This document shows positions 54,495 through 64,000 of a DNA stretch of 64,000 nucleotides, one piece after another (the first letter of the stretch is position 1; every line of letters begins with the position of its first letter). Under the pieces are notes generated by a model. The model made no database searches. It was not told the origin of the DNA and saw only the letters and a program-made list of their open reading frames with translations. The position numbers were made by a program, and so were the translations under genes. The DNA is from Fusarium oxysporum f. sp. lycopersici 4287 (taxonomy: Eukaryota; Ascomycota; Sordariomycetes; Hypocreales; Nectriaceae): contig NC_030988.1 in NCBI RefSeq assembly GCF_000149955.1, positions 4,296,543 through 4,360,542 of the forward strand. Reading direction: 5' to 3'.

Positions 54495-56686
54495 ATGGCG
54501 GACATACCTCTTGACCCTGAACTACCGACCAACCACGAGGGACAAGCCGAGGTCCCTCGGCGTTCTCGGAATCCAGACACCACGACGTCCGCCAGCCTTC
54601 TACTTTGGCACCGACAAGTGATGAGGAGCGGAGAATCTTCCGCGTCTGGAAGGGACTCACGCTGGCCGAGCGCAGCAAATATACCATATCATGGGTATGG
54701 AACTATGGGGTCGAGATTCAATCCAAAACTTCCCGACTATGGATCTGTATGCCATGTGTGCGCCAGAAGACCCCCACGCTACAGTCATACGAATCCAAAG
54801 GCACCCAAAACGCTGAACTCCACCTCTGGAATGCTCACGGCTACTGGGATCCATCAGGACGACGTTCAACACCGCCAGAGAAGAAAGGAGGCAAGAGGGT
54901 TCTTGCTTCTATTTCGGACTTCATGAACCTGAAACGTTTCGATCTAAAGGAGCAAGCGCTGGCCAACAGCTTGATCAAACGATTTGATCCAGGAGAGTTC
55001 CAGAAGCTCATTGTCAACTGGAGAGTCGAAAGCCAGCAATCGTTCAAGCCGGTTGAACACCCTCGATTGCAACAGATTTTGGAATACCTCAATCCGGCGG
55101 TCAAGGTTACGAGTGCGCACATCACGGCGAAGACTGTGCACACACTGGCGGTTCAACAATTCGAGCGATGTCATAGCACGGTCCAACAGGTCTTAAAGAG
55201 GTCGCCGAGTCAGATCCATATTGCCTTTAACGGCGCAAGGACTAGGAATCGTCACGCGTTACATGGCGTGGCGGCTGTCTTCAGAGACACAGAGAATCAG
55301 CTCCAAAAAGTTGTGCTCGGCATTCCGGAGCTGGTAGAAAGACATACTGGCGAGAACACTGGCGCCGAGATCCTCGAGATCATTAAGTCGTTTAGCATCG
55401 AGGACAAGGTCGGTTACTTCACTGTCGATAATGCAGCAAACAATGAAACGGCAATGTCAGAGATAGCAGAAGAGCTGAAGTTCGACCCGGTTCAACGACG
55501 AGTTCTATGCATGGGACACATCCTTAACATTGTTGTTAAATCCATTCTCTTCGGAAAGGATGCTGATACGTTTGAGAAATCTCTCGTCAAGGAGCCTTTG
55601 ACGAGAGCAGCCCGTAACCAGTGGATGCGGAAGGGTCTTGTCGGGAAAGCGCATAACTTCGTCGTTTGGGCCCATAGGGCCGACTTACTGACTCAGTTGC
55701 TTCATCAACTGCAACGAGTCTCACTTGCAGCTTCTGGCGAGCCTGAAAGTGGAAAGCAACAGCCAGTTGACGTTGTTCTTGATAACGATACTAGATGGTT
55801 GTCCCAATACTACATGATAAAACGAATGCTTCGCTTGCAGCCCGTCTACGAAGAATCCATCGCCAAAGCCAAGAGGCTATTCCGAGACGCTCGGAAAGGT
55901 GAGAGAGGACAGAATCCTCCTCCCTGCCTCGAGGAGTCGAGCTTCATCAACGAGAACGATTGAGCGGTGCTGGGGGCATTTGATGAGATACTCTCTGATT
56001 TCCACGTCGCTATGCAAGTACTTCATGGAGACGGGAAGTCTCGATATCGATCGTCTGGAGTTAGGGAAGCTTTTGGTTCCATGACTGATGTGCTGGAGGC
56101 GTTCGAATTCCTGCTTGGGAGGCTCGAGGACGCAAAATCGCGTATTGAGAGGCATCCTGCGCCGGAGCAATTCTGTGTCAATATCAACCTTGGCTGGAAG
56201 AAGCTCGATAAATATTACAATACGTTGAGGGACTCGCCAGCATCCTACGCCGCCGCCGCCTTGCACCCTAGCCTACGATGGGACTATTTCGACGAGGTTT
56301 GGGGTCAACAGCATCCGGGTTGGGTCAATGAGGCGAAGGAAATCGTGCAACGTCTATGGGATACGGAATACATAGACCTACAGATCACAGTCACCTCTCT
56401 TGAAGGTTCGGTTGTGAAGAGGCGAAAGACAACTTTGTCCTCTTTTGATCGGTATCGCAACCGATACCGTCAAAGCCAACCCTCCGCTGCTCAAGCGGAT
56501 GAATATATCCGCTGGCAGGCCATTGTGTCTGGGAGCGACAAGGACGTCGCAGACCCAGTTGGGTACTGGGTGCTCAAGAGGTTTGAGTATCCAAGGCTAT
56601 CTCGAATGGCTCTTGACGTCATGACAGTGCCGGCCATGAGCTCGGAGTGCGAGAGACTGTTCTCCGCCACCGGGTTGATGGATTGA
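54495..56686 (+). pseudogene. hAT transposase relic 1, stop and N-terminal frameshift, 3' truncated
   Basis: The N-terminus MADIPLDPELPTNHEGQAEV lies in the frame starting 54495. A frameshift near 54580-54610 moves to the frame that reads APTSDEERRIFRVWKGL and runs to 55963. A BED-like finger is visible (SWVWNYGVEIQ, WICMPCVRQK, GTQNAELHLWNAH). The RNase-H-like core has HIAFNGARTRN, DNAANNETAM and LDNDTRWLS. A TGA at 55961-55963 stands where Trp would fit (END*AVLGAFDEIL). After it the frame continues to 56686 with the dimerisation motif PRLSRMALDVMTVPAMSSEC and ERLFSATG. The C-terminal end is lost at the junction with relic 2. It has about 730 codons in all. Confidence 0.85.
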
Positions 56687-58645
56687 TTCCCTACCCTGGA
56701 CTCGGGGTCATTAGAACCAGGGGGCACAGACAATATGTCGATGGCCATGCGACTGAGACACGGATATGTCCGAACCTGATCCGTCTGACACCACCAGACC
56801 AGAGGAGAGCCTTCGATCTTTATAGGCTGGTTGTGGATAAAGTTTTCGAAGTCATCTACGTCCCTGGTTATGTCTTCGGCGACCATAATCTTGTTCAGAA
56901 GCGGATCAAGTTCGTTTGAGTCCCCTTGCTGCGACCTAGACGCTTCGCTCAGCGCCTGGGCAGGTCCGAGGGCGGGCGCCATCTTGTATTCTTCCTCCCA
57001 TATCGAAAGTGCGTCCCTAATGGCAGCCTCGGCCCATTCTCCCTTCCAGTTTATTTCAAGGTATCGTGCTCGCTTCGACGGATCAAGGAGAAGGGCAGTT
57101 GCGTAGATAGGAAACTCCCCAGACAAAGCATGGTACTTATCGAGTACGAACCAGCCCATACCAATAGAGTGCAACATGAGAGAATCATTTGTCTCCTAGG
57201 CTTCATAGAGCTCCTAGCCAGAGGATCAGAAACTGGTTGGTTGAGTTAGGTGAAAGCTGAGATGATACCTTCTTCTGCTCGTAGTGGCGAAGTAATATAT
57301 CCTTGATCATGAGGTTTTGTGAGAGCGTCGCCGTCACACCTTGAGCCCACAAGGTCGTAGACGATAATGGTTGTAGAAACACGTGCGTTTTCTCCAGGTG
57401 GTCCCAATCAGAAGAGGTGAGAATATTGTCACCTAGAGCTTTGTCGTAGTCAAGTAGGAACTGCTTTGCTGCTTTTTCCTTATCAGATTGACGATCATCC
57501 TGTGCCATGAATTTCAGCGCGTATCGTTATGAATACCGAGCCGTAATTGATGCGATCATCCCATGCATCACTGTGGATAGGTGAGTTACGTAGCCACAGC
57601 CCGATCCGGTGCAGTTTGCGCAGCGCTGGCACCATAATCCAGCCCCCCCTTCTGGTGTTGTCTGGCTTATTATCTGATCTCGGTGGAGGATTTACCTTCT
57701 GAATGGGAGCTAATTTGCATGCAACGCCGCCAGGATGCTCTGTCTGAGCATTTATATGATCTGGGTGGTTTGTCGTATTACCACCAGACGCGTCGTTTAG
57801 GATGAAGTTGTACGGTTCGTAGAGCTTATTCCCAGTGATATCGCCAGCAGCATCGAGGGCGACTTGAAGTGCTTCTCGTGAAGACGCGAAAAGAAAGGCT
57901 CGAAGGGATAAGTTGATAACATCAAGGATACATCGGATATGGTGCCGTTTTGGATCCCAGTTGATCTGCTATAAATTAGACGGCTAGATAGGAGAACGAA
58001 GCTGGAGTACGACGCACATTGCGGTCCTGCATAAACCCGGTTGATAAGTGCTGCAAACATGTTTCGTTTGATGCCGCATTATCACCCGTATGACAGCCGA
58101 GCTGATTCGCGATATCGTAAATATCAAGTGTTGAGAAGATAATCAGAGACTGATGTTCACCGGAATGGCTGTGTCGAATCTCTGGTAGACTCAGAAGCTC
58201 TCGTCTGGGTTGGTAATCTTCGTCAACCCATCGTGCACATACTGCTAGCACACCATGGCGGTGCGGCGATGTCCAGAGATCAGATGAGATGTGGATCTTT
58301 AAAACGGCGCTTCGTAACTTAGCCTTTAACTCGACTGATAAAGGCTAAAATTTGCAGTAATATGACGCATCGCTTCATAGCTCGATGTCAGTATGAGGTC
58401 CTCAATTGCCGGATTACAGGACAGCATGATGTCCTGCATCTCATCCCATGTAACTGCCGAAAAGGGAAGGCGAAGATGTGTGAGAAGGCCAACCATGCTC
58501 TCAGTATATCGCTGAGGATTGAACACTTTGCGGAGGGCCGATTCTGATGGCGTTGCTGTATAATAATTATCGGGCCTAGTTTGCGTTAATGGAGGTCCCA
58601 TGTCCGATGATCGTTCGAGTACTGTATTGTCTGAAGAGTTGATTA

Positions 58646-59529
58646 ACGTACATGATAAGCGAGTGTCTCAGACAAGCGAGTGTCTCGGACAAGCGAGTGT
58701 CTCACTGTACTGTGTTACCTAAAAACAGCTTACCTTATAACACTTTTTTAGCTAAAATAAAATAATGGAAAATATTAAAAACTATAGTTTTAAGTAGTAA
58801 CGTATATGATAAGCGAGCGTCGCAGACAAGCGAGCGTCGCAGTATACTGTGCACCTAAAAGCAGCTTACCCTATAGAGCCCAAAAGTTTAAATAAAATAG
58901 TTAAAAATCTAAAAAAAAGTAGTTTTAAAGTTAGTATAGTTAACTAGGTAAAAAAGTATTTTTTAAATATTTTTATCTACTTTATTTCCTATATAAAACC
59001 TTAAAACACAGTGTATAGCACAGTATAAATAGACTTTTTAATATAACTCTATTAAGATAATAGGTATAATTTCTATAAAGATTATACTTAAATATATAAT
59101 AGTTAGGTATATTATATTATAATTTGAACTAATTTAAAGCTAAGTAGACTTTTTGAGAGCAGTTTAAAAAAGTCCTTTTAAGGTGAAAAATGGCTTGCAA
59201 CGCTCGCTTGTCTGCGACGCTCGCTTATCATGTACGTTATAGCTTTTAAAACTAAGATATTATTTTTTAGATTTTTTTTAATATTATATTATATCAAAAT
59301 CCTGTTAAAATACAGTATAAATAGATTTTCTTTAATAACTCTATAAATAATTTAGCTATAATTCTCTTATAAAGTATATAGCTTTCTTATATAGATAAAA
59401 GTAAGTTATACAGCTTTTAGCTTTTTTAAACTTAGCCTGAATTCTATATAAGCTTTGTAAAGTCAGCTTTTTAGGTGTAAAGTGACGTGGGACACTCGCT
59501 TGTCTGAGACACTCGCTTATCATGTACGT
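58646..59529. mobile_element. MITE 1 of the ACGTACATGATAAGC family, with a nested MITE
   Basis: TA flanks 58644-58645 and 59530-59531. Inverted ends begin ACGTACATGATAAGC and carry two or three tandem units AAGCGAGTGTCTC. It has no coding capacity and is AT-rich inside. Without the nested copy it is about 444 bp. It shares its terminal 15 bp with element F, so an F-type transposase probably moved it. Confidence 0.9.
58800..59237. mobile_element. MITE 2, nested inside MITE 1
   Basis: A 438-bp element is flanked by TA (58798-58799 and 59238-59239). Ends are ACGTATATGATAAGC (left) and ACGTACATGATAAGC (right, inverted), with tandem units AAGCGAGCGTCGCAG. The interior resembles MITE 1 (both have TAAAAxCAGCTTACC near the left end), so they are two copies of one family with different terminal unit words. 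Confidence 0.9.
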
Positions 59530-59782
59530 TATATCACGGTGTTTGCGTTTGGCGTGGTATATGGCGTTGTGTCGTTTGGGGTATGACCAGGCCTGATCAG
59601 AAGAACAGAGAAGGCATTCATCAACCATTGGTCCCTTCGTTCTGCGCTTCCCTGATGGTCCGGACTGGCCTTTTTTGGGATATGTCGCACGGAACATGCA
59701 ATCGAAGTTCAGGACCTCAGATGATGCTGATTCTACATCAATAGTAAGGTCAATAGTCATCTGGTGCTGTAATGAAGAAGCC

Positions 59783-61359
59783 ATTATTAAGAGTAGCAGA
59801 GGCACAAAATAATACAGCGTATTATATCTACACACTTGAGTGGTGTTTGAGAGATTCCAATACTATAAACATGGGGAAAATCGGATGTTGTCAGGCGATA
59901 ACGTGCCATCCGACCAGTCAGAGTGTGCAGCTTATCCTGATATCTATACTGACATGAACTTACGGACAAATTGTTCAGCTGCCTGCCTGGGAGGGATTTG
60001 ATGAAGGGTCATGTGCTGAGGATTATATAATTATATAAAAGTCCGGAGACTACTCTTTTGCTGGTCCTGTAATATATGGCAAACTCCGAAATCCACGAGC
60101 AGTTCCTTGGAGGTTGGTAACTCGGCAGACCTTCTGATCGGGGAGCCGGGCTTCTGTGATATAGTCTTATTGATCAGACAACCTCTATTTACTGACTTAA
60201 GACGTCTCGCGCTTTCGGGCTATGCGCACTGATTAAATGTTGACGTAACCGCACAGACCTCCTTCACAATCATCACCATCAGTGCTAGGATCATTGTGCA
60301 GACAAAATTCAGACCATGGTGACCAGCCAATCACTACCTTACGTCCTGATCACAGTACTCCCACGCAAGATTCTAGTCCGTGCTAGCATTTTGCCGACCC
60401 ACCACAATCCCTGGACCCTGGAGCATTCAATGAACCCCGCCATTGTATGCACACAGTGCATCTCAGCCGCAAATCTTTACGATTGCAACATGCTCTGCTC
60501 CGCGAGTTGGAAGAGACAGAATATGGTTCTAGACTCTCAGAGTAGGTGAGTCTTAGTGGCTGCGATCTCCTGATTTTATATAAACAGAGCATGATGATAT
60601 GACCGGGCCATCAATACCCAACAATGAGGCCCGTGATTGAGGCTCTGTATGAATTTGGCCGCATTTCATAATGGCACCAGTAGCCACTGTATCATGGGAT
60701 TTCAGGCTCGGTTCTAGCCAGCCGTATTCCCAAAGTCTCTGGCAAATGAGCATAAATTTCATCTATCTCGACTGAGGATTTGTTTAACTCGACCTTCTTC
60801 AGTTAACATACCAGATTCCACTACAGTTTAGTTCTGAAATTATTCTCCTACGCTGGGCATTGGATAGCCCCTCCTGAACCCTCTACTGTTACAAACTCTA
60901 TCAGAACTATCCCATCCACTGCCCTGCAATTATGTCCCAGAGAATCTACTCCGAAGTACCTACTACTGTCATTAATGACAAGGACCTGACCTATGAAGGC
61001 GAGGCGCTCAGCGCTTTACACGAAAGAGCCCGGAGCGAGGCAATCAGGACGGCGCAAAGTCATAACGCCACCCCCAGATATGCCGCAGTACAAGGTTTGC
61101 ACCAATCAATACCTTCACGAGAAGGCAAGGCTATTAACCAACTATCGATATGGGCATAGGAGATGCAGCACTCCCGTGCAAAAGCTGCATGGAGTTTTCC
61201 TGGTAGCAATTAAAATTGAATCCTATTGATATAAATCGCCTCTGTAATATTGATGATAATCGTGTAGCGTAGGGTTGCAAGTAAGAATAGCTATTATCAA
61301 TGGTTCTTACATCAAGGACAATTACGCCTGTATCTTGACAAGTAGGATACCCTTGATTG
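59783..61359. other. Intergenic, no firm gene
   Basis: About 1.6 kb. A plus-strand frame at 60932-61159 (MSQRIYSEVPTTVINDKDLT start, 75 codons) has coding-like codons. It may shift into the neighbouring frame (DMPQYKVCTNQYLHEKARLL), suggesting a broken small gene, but no domain could be assigned. Confidence 0.4.
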
Positions 61360-62345
61360 TCATCTAATAAATGGCGTTAAGCGATATTGGAAATTGAAAA
61401 CCATAACCCTTAACTTGACAATTTTGGTATTGCTTCTCAAGATATTCCTAGGACCAATTCTCTTCTTGGCCGACATCAGAGCCTCATACCTATCCCCAAA
61501 AGCCGTCTTCAGATCCAGCTCTCCATCATCCAAAAATCCCACAGAAGCAAGCTCAAGAATACTCTTGGGGTCCTGCTCAAGAAGCTCTTGCTTCAAGGCC
61601 AAAGTCCACTGGTCTGTCACCTTGGACGGAGCTTCTTCGGGCGATGCTGCGATGATCCTCAACCAGTAGTGATCAGAGCCGGGCGAGAAGACGGATTTTT
61701 ATGCATGGCTTAGGTCCCGATGAAACTGGAAGAAAAAGCCAGGACTGGGGATAGTGTCGTTGTACTTGGCCAGGATCTTAACCATCTTGGGTCTAGGAAT
61801 CTTGAAGTTGAGAGTCCGCGCTCGACCGTAAACACCATAACCAGCCGTCTCATCATTCTCGTCACAGTGAGTGGATTATGAGTTCGCGTTGACGATGTGT
61901 ATGTCGCATGTACTCAGAGCTTCAATCTGGCCTATCCACTTGCGGCCCTCCTCGTGGTCATCATCTACCCAAGGGCATGACACAGAGAAACCGTTACCGA
62001 TGCGAGGATCGCTACTCCAACGGGCTGCGAGGACAACCAGTTCGGGAAATCTTCAGCGCTGAAGAGTTTGTGGTAACCTTCAGCGAAGGTAGCCTAGGCT
62101 GCTTGATTGTTTCTCGACCCAAACGCAAAGGTACCTTCAAGCACCCGTGAGAAGAGCATGAATTAGCATCATATGGATATAAGTAACTCCAGAGTCCAAG
62201 CTTAGACTCACCTCTTTCAACGTGTACACTTTGATGGTCAACTCTGCGAATGACTCCGAAACTACCACCTCCATCTTGCAATGCGATCAACTCATCACCA
62301 GATGCATCAACAAGCGCACCTTCTACGTTGACGTACTTTGCTCCG
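61360..62345 (-). pseudogene. FAD-linked oxidoreductase (BBE type), 5' truncated and frameshifted
   Basis: Pieces on the minus strand follow the order of the berberine-bridge/6-hydroxynicotine oxidase family. First is DGGGSFGVIRRVDHQSVHV (FAD-binding domain end; GTGAGT intron follows). Then come EGTFAFGSRNN and FAEGYHKLFSAEDFP. Next are WVDDDHEEGRKWIGQIEAL and YGVYGRARTLNFKIPRPKMV. The last is the C-terminal BBE-like region FGDRYEALMSAKKRIGPRNI. In-frame stops (for example after QFHRDLSHA and after RNNQAA) and at least one frameshift separate them. The first FAD-binding half with the flavin attachment site is missing. Assignment rests on this order of motifs. Confidence 0.6.
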
Positions 62346-62726
62346 TCAAGCTGATTAACCCCTAATCTACATTGTAGAGATAAAGGGTCGTACTGGCCTA
62401 GTGTTACTCAACCGATGTACCAACTGAAGCATTGGATGTAGATTCGCGGTTGTCCATATTCGTGACAGTACGGTCGATGTTTCTCATGTTGTTGTGATGT
62501 GTCTCTGCTGATCCAAAGCTTTTGCTAATTCCCTAGTAATAATCCAGCTCTAAGTTTTCCTAATATCAATGGTTCCCGAGTTCCTTCCTACAACAATTCA
62601 AAGACTCGTCTTCATTATAGAATTAGATCGGCCGTCCGGCTCCAGTGAATCCACAGTTTCCCAGTTCATCCGGAAGGGTAAGGTAGCAGTTGTCACAATG
62701 CTGGGCTCATAGCTGCTGCCAGAAAA
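62346..62726. other. Intergenic, no gene seen
   Basis: No supported frame between the oxidoreductase pseudogene and the hAT element's 3' end. Confidence 0.5.
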
Positions 62727-62749
62727 CAGTGCTGGATAGCCACGCTATG

Positions 62750-62840
62750 AAACTGAAACTGGGGGGAGTTTCAGTTTCACGAAACCGGGCGTCAGTATAG
62801 TTTCAGTTTCATATGAACCGGTTTCAGTTTCATACGAAAC
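62750..62840. repeat. Subterminal GTTTCAGTTTCA repeats of hAT element 3
   Basis: TTTCAGTTTCA and its complement occur four times in about 90 bp (near 62750, 62770, 62798 and 62820), interleaved with CGAAACCGG/GAACCGG words. Subterminal repeats of this kind bind hAT transposases. Confidence 0.75.
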
Positions 62841-62934
62841 AATATCCAGTTGCAGTCCAAATTTTTGACAAGCTCGGCATCGATATACTCCTTATCTCCA
62901 AGTACCCCAAAGATGTTTGGTATTATCTGCCTAC

Positions 62935-64000
62935 CTACACTACCAATTCCCTAGGCTCGCCATCACTTTCTGCCCTCTTACTCCTCTCTATATCTTCTTG
63001 GAGTATCCTTACAGCCGCGTCGATATCCTCCGCTTCCCTAAACACCCCTGCAAGAAGCGGCCTGCTCTTTCCCTTTGGAACGCTTATCCAACTTTTAATG
63101 CACTCACATGCCTCTACCATTTTGGCAGACATGCTACTTCTATCCCATCTAACCTGCCGTCTTGCGCCTGAGAAGGTTCGCTCTGCTTCCGTAGACATGG
63201 GGGGGGATGCAGAATATGTCAATAGCCATACGGCAGAGGAGGGGGAAATTCTCTCGCTGGGTCGGTTCAAGCCACCACTGTAAGGCCGTTTGTTGTCCAA
63301 TCCCAACCTGTGAGCCCTGCGAAGCATCATCAAAACCAGGCCATTAGAAGCCTTCAAATTACTTACATAAATAAAGCGGTCGAATTCATCCTTCACCTCA
63401 CTCGCTGTGCTGTACACCTTCTGCCTCCAGCGATCAAACTCATCGAGTTCTTGCTCTTTCTCCTGTTGTTCATCTGGGAGCTGGTAGCTCTTGTAGTCTG
63501 TGGACCAGATCTCCCTTACAGCCTTCACGGCATTGCTGACCCAGGCTGGGTTTCTCTTCCACTGCTCACTCAGATAGCTCTTTCGGAGTGCTGGGTGGAG
63601 GAGAATACCGGCCACGTACACCGGGGCTTGTTCGGTAAGCTGGTAATACTTCTCGAACTTTAGCCAAGCCACGTGAAAGCGCGTATAGAAGCGTGGGCCA
63701 CTGAAAGCCCGGTTTTTAGTCCGCGTGAAGTGATGATGGAAGAAATCCATATGGGAGAGAACTTCATCGAGTGTATTCTCCCGGCCTTGGCGCACCGAGA
63801 TCTGGTGGAATACTTGTAAGAACGCATGAATATCTCCTAGTTCGTTCCAGTCGTTGTGGTCCAGTGCATCTTTCTCGATTTTGGCATGATTTTCTTGAAT
63901 CCAATCCATGAACTTTGCCCGATTCTCAATTGCCACGTCAATGAGGCGAAACCATGAATTCCAACGTGTGTCATTGTCCCTCGGCAAGGCCCTGCCAATC
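62935..64000 (-). CDS. hAT transposase, C-terminal 350 residues, partial at window edge
   Basis: Minus-strand open frame with no ATG in the window, so the start lies beyond 64000. It contains DNDTRWNSWFRLIDVAIENR (core region), FHVAWLKFEKYYQLTEQAPV and VYVAGILLHPALRKSYL. The dimerisation motif at the end is modified (SASPPMSTEAERTFSGARRQ, then ECIKSWI). No stop occurs across 350 codons, unlike the other two hAT copies in the window, so this copy may be intact. Confidence 0.85.
   Translation of the reverse strand, partial: IGRALPRDNDTRWNSWFRLIDVAIENRAKFMDWIQENHAKIEKDALDHNDWNELGDIHAFLQVFHQISVRQGRENTLDEVLSHMDFFHHHFTRTKNRAFSGPRFYTRFHVAWLKFEKYYQLTEQAPVYVAGILLHPALRKSYLSEQWKRNPAWVSNAVKAVREIWSTDYKSYQLPDEQQEKEQELDEFDRWRQKVYSTASEVKDEFDRFIYVSNLKASNGLVLMMLRRAHRLGLDNKRPYSGGLNRPSERISPSSAVWLLTYSASPPMSTEAERTFSGARRQVRWDRSSMSAKMVEACECIKSWISVPKGKSRPLLAGVFREAEDIDAAVRILQEDIERSKRAESDGEPRELVV

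Larger units (their letters stand above)
56690..59782 (-). pseudogene. hAT transposase relic 2 with intron, holding two MITEs
   Basis: Minus strand, start near 59782 (MASSLQHQMTIDLTIDVESA). A zinc-finger-like region (CLLCSSDQAWSYPKRHN, AIYHAKRKHRDI) is cut by the MITEs. Taking them out at their TA joins HRDI to INSSDNTVLERSSD in frame. The frame breaks near 58345, then continues with KIHISSDLWTSPHRHGV, IANQLGCHTGDNAASNE and TCLQHLST. An intron (GTGCGT..TATAG) leads to QINWDPKRHHIRCILDVINL. Later pieces include SDWDHLEKTHVFLQPLSS and YPCLSRMAIDILSV. It ends at about 56690, where it abuts relic 1 tail to tail. Several stops and frameshifts make it non-functional. Confidence 0.8.
62727..64000 (-). 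mobile_element. hAT element 3, 3' part, continues beyond the window
   Basis: A likely 3' terminus begins CAGTGCTGGATAGCC at 62727, followed by GTTTCAGTTTCA subterminal repeats (62750-62840) and the C-terminal coding region. The other end lies outside the window, so the target duplication cannot be checked. Confidence 0.65.

Noticed and set aside
58646..58710. Regularly spaced AAGCGAGTGTCTC units that look like a small CRISPR-type array
   Set aside because: The units are contiguous terminal repeats of a MITE with TA duplications, mirrored at the other end, in a eukaryotic genome.
60932..61159. 75-codon open frame with an ATG
   Set aside because: No recognised domain and an apparent frame change near its middle; kept only as a remark in the intergenic entry.

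Overview
The window looks like accessory, transposon-rich DNA of a filamentous ascomycete, most likely Fusarium-like. The evidence is short (44-73 bp) introns with GT..AG ends and CTAAC-like branch sites, fungal gene families (CAP20-type perilipin, HSP30-type small heat-shock protein, F-box protein, MFS transporter, FAD-linked oxidoreductase), and the transposon set typical of such genomes (pogo/Fot-like DDE elements with TA target duplications, hAT elements, a fungal Crypton, a solo LTR). Many element stop codons sit where a C-to-T or G-to-A change would make them, as expected from repeat-induced point mutation (RIP). There are two runs of N (35023-35482 and 37429-37698), so the sequence is a scaffold.

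Layout. 1-3.6 kb: AT-rich flank and a complete pogo-like element with 79-bp inverted ends. 4-16 kb: ordinary genes, namely a Nudix/eIF2B-like fusion protein, a small-molecule methyltransferase, an MFS transporter with one frameshift, a CAP20-like perilipin and a zinc alcohol dehydrogenase with a frameshift. 16.2-18.1 kb: a RIP-damaged pogo-like element with a zinc-knuckle tail. 20.9-23.2 kb: a lactate-dehydrogenase-like gene and an unrecognised gene made of two copies of one unit. 23.2-29.3 kb: almost gene-free, holding relics of two pogo families. 29.3-32.1 kb: a complete five-exon V-ATPase subunit a gene. 32-37 kb: a hAT relic, an assembly gap and a 1.46-kb internally deleted hAT element. 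37.3-50.5 kb: a tower of nested transposons. 51-54 kb: an F-box gene and an HSP30-like gene. 54.5-59.8 kb: two hAT transposase relics joined tail to tail, the second holding two nested MITEs. 60-62.7 kb: a FAD-oxidoreductase pseudogene. 62.7-64 kb: the 3' part of another hAT element running off the window.

The tower at 38.1-50.5 kb can be read from target duplications. Element E (oldest; only its 3' part is present) received element B and element F. B received C (intact transposase) and D, which share the same TA. F was later cut in its right inverted repeat by a GC-rich Crypton. Removing the Crypton restores a perfect terminal repeat for F.

The least-explained signal is in the ends of the E/F/16-kb/MITE family. 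Each end carries two or three tandem units built on GATAAGC, and the unit's variable part differs from element to element but is the same within an end. The Crypton junction lies exactly on that GATAAGC/GCTTATC core, and the Crypton carries six further ACTTATC/GATAAGT words near its own ends. This could be a recombinase target borrowed from a transposase-binding site. That is an inference from one insertion.
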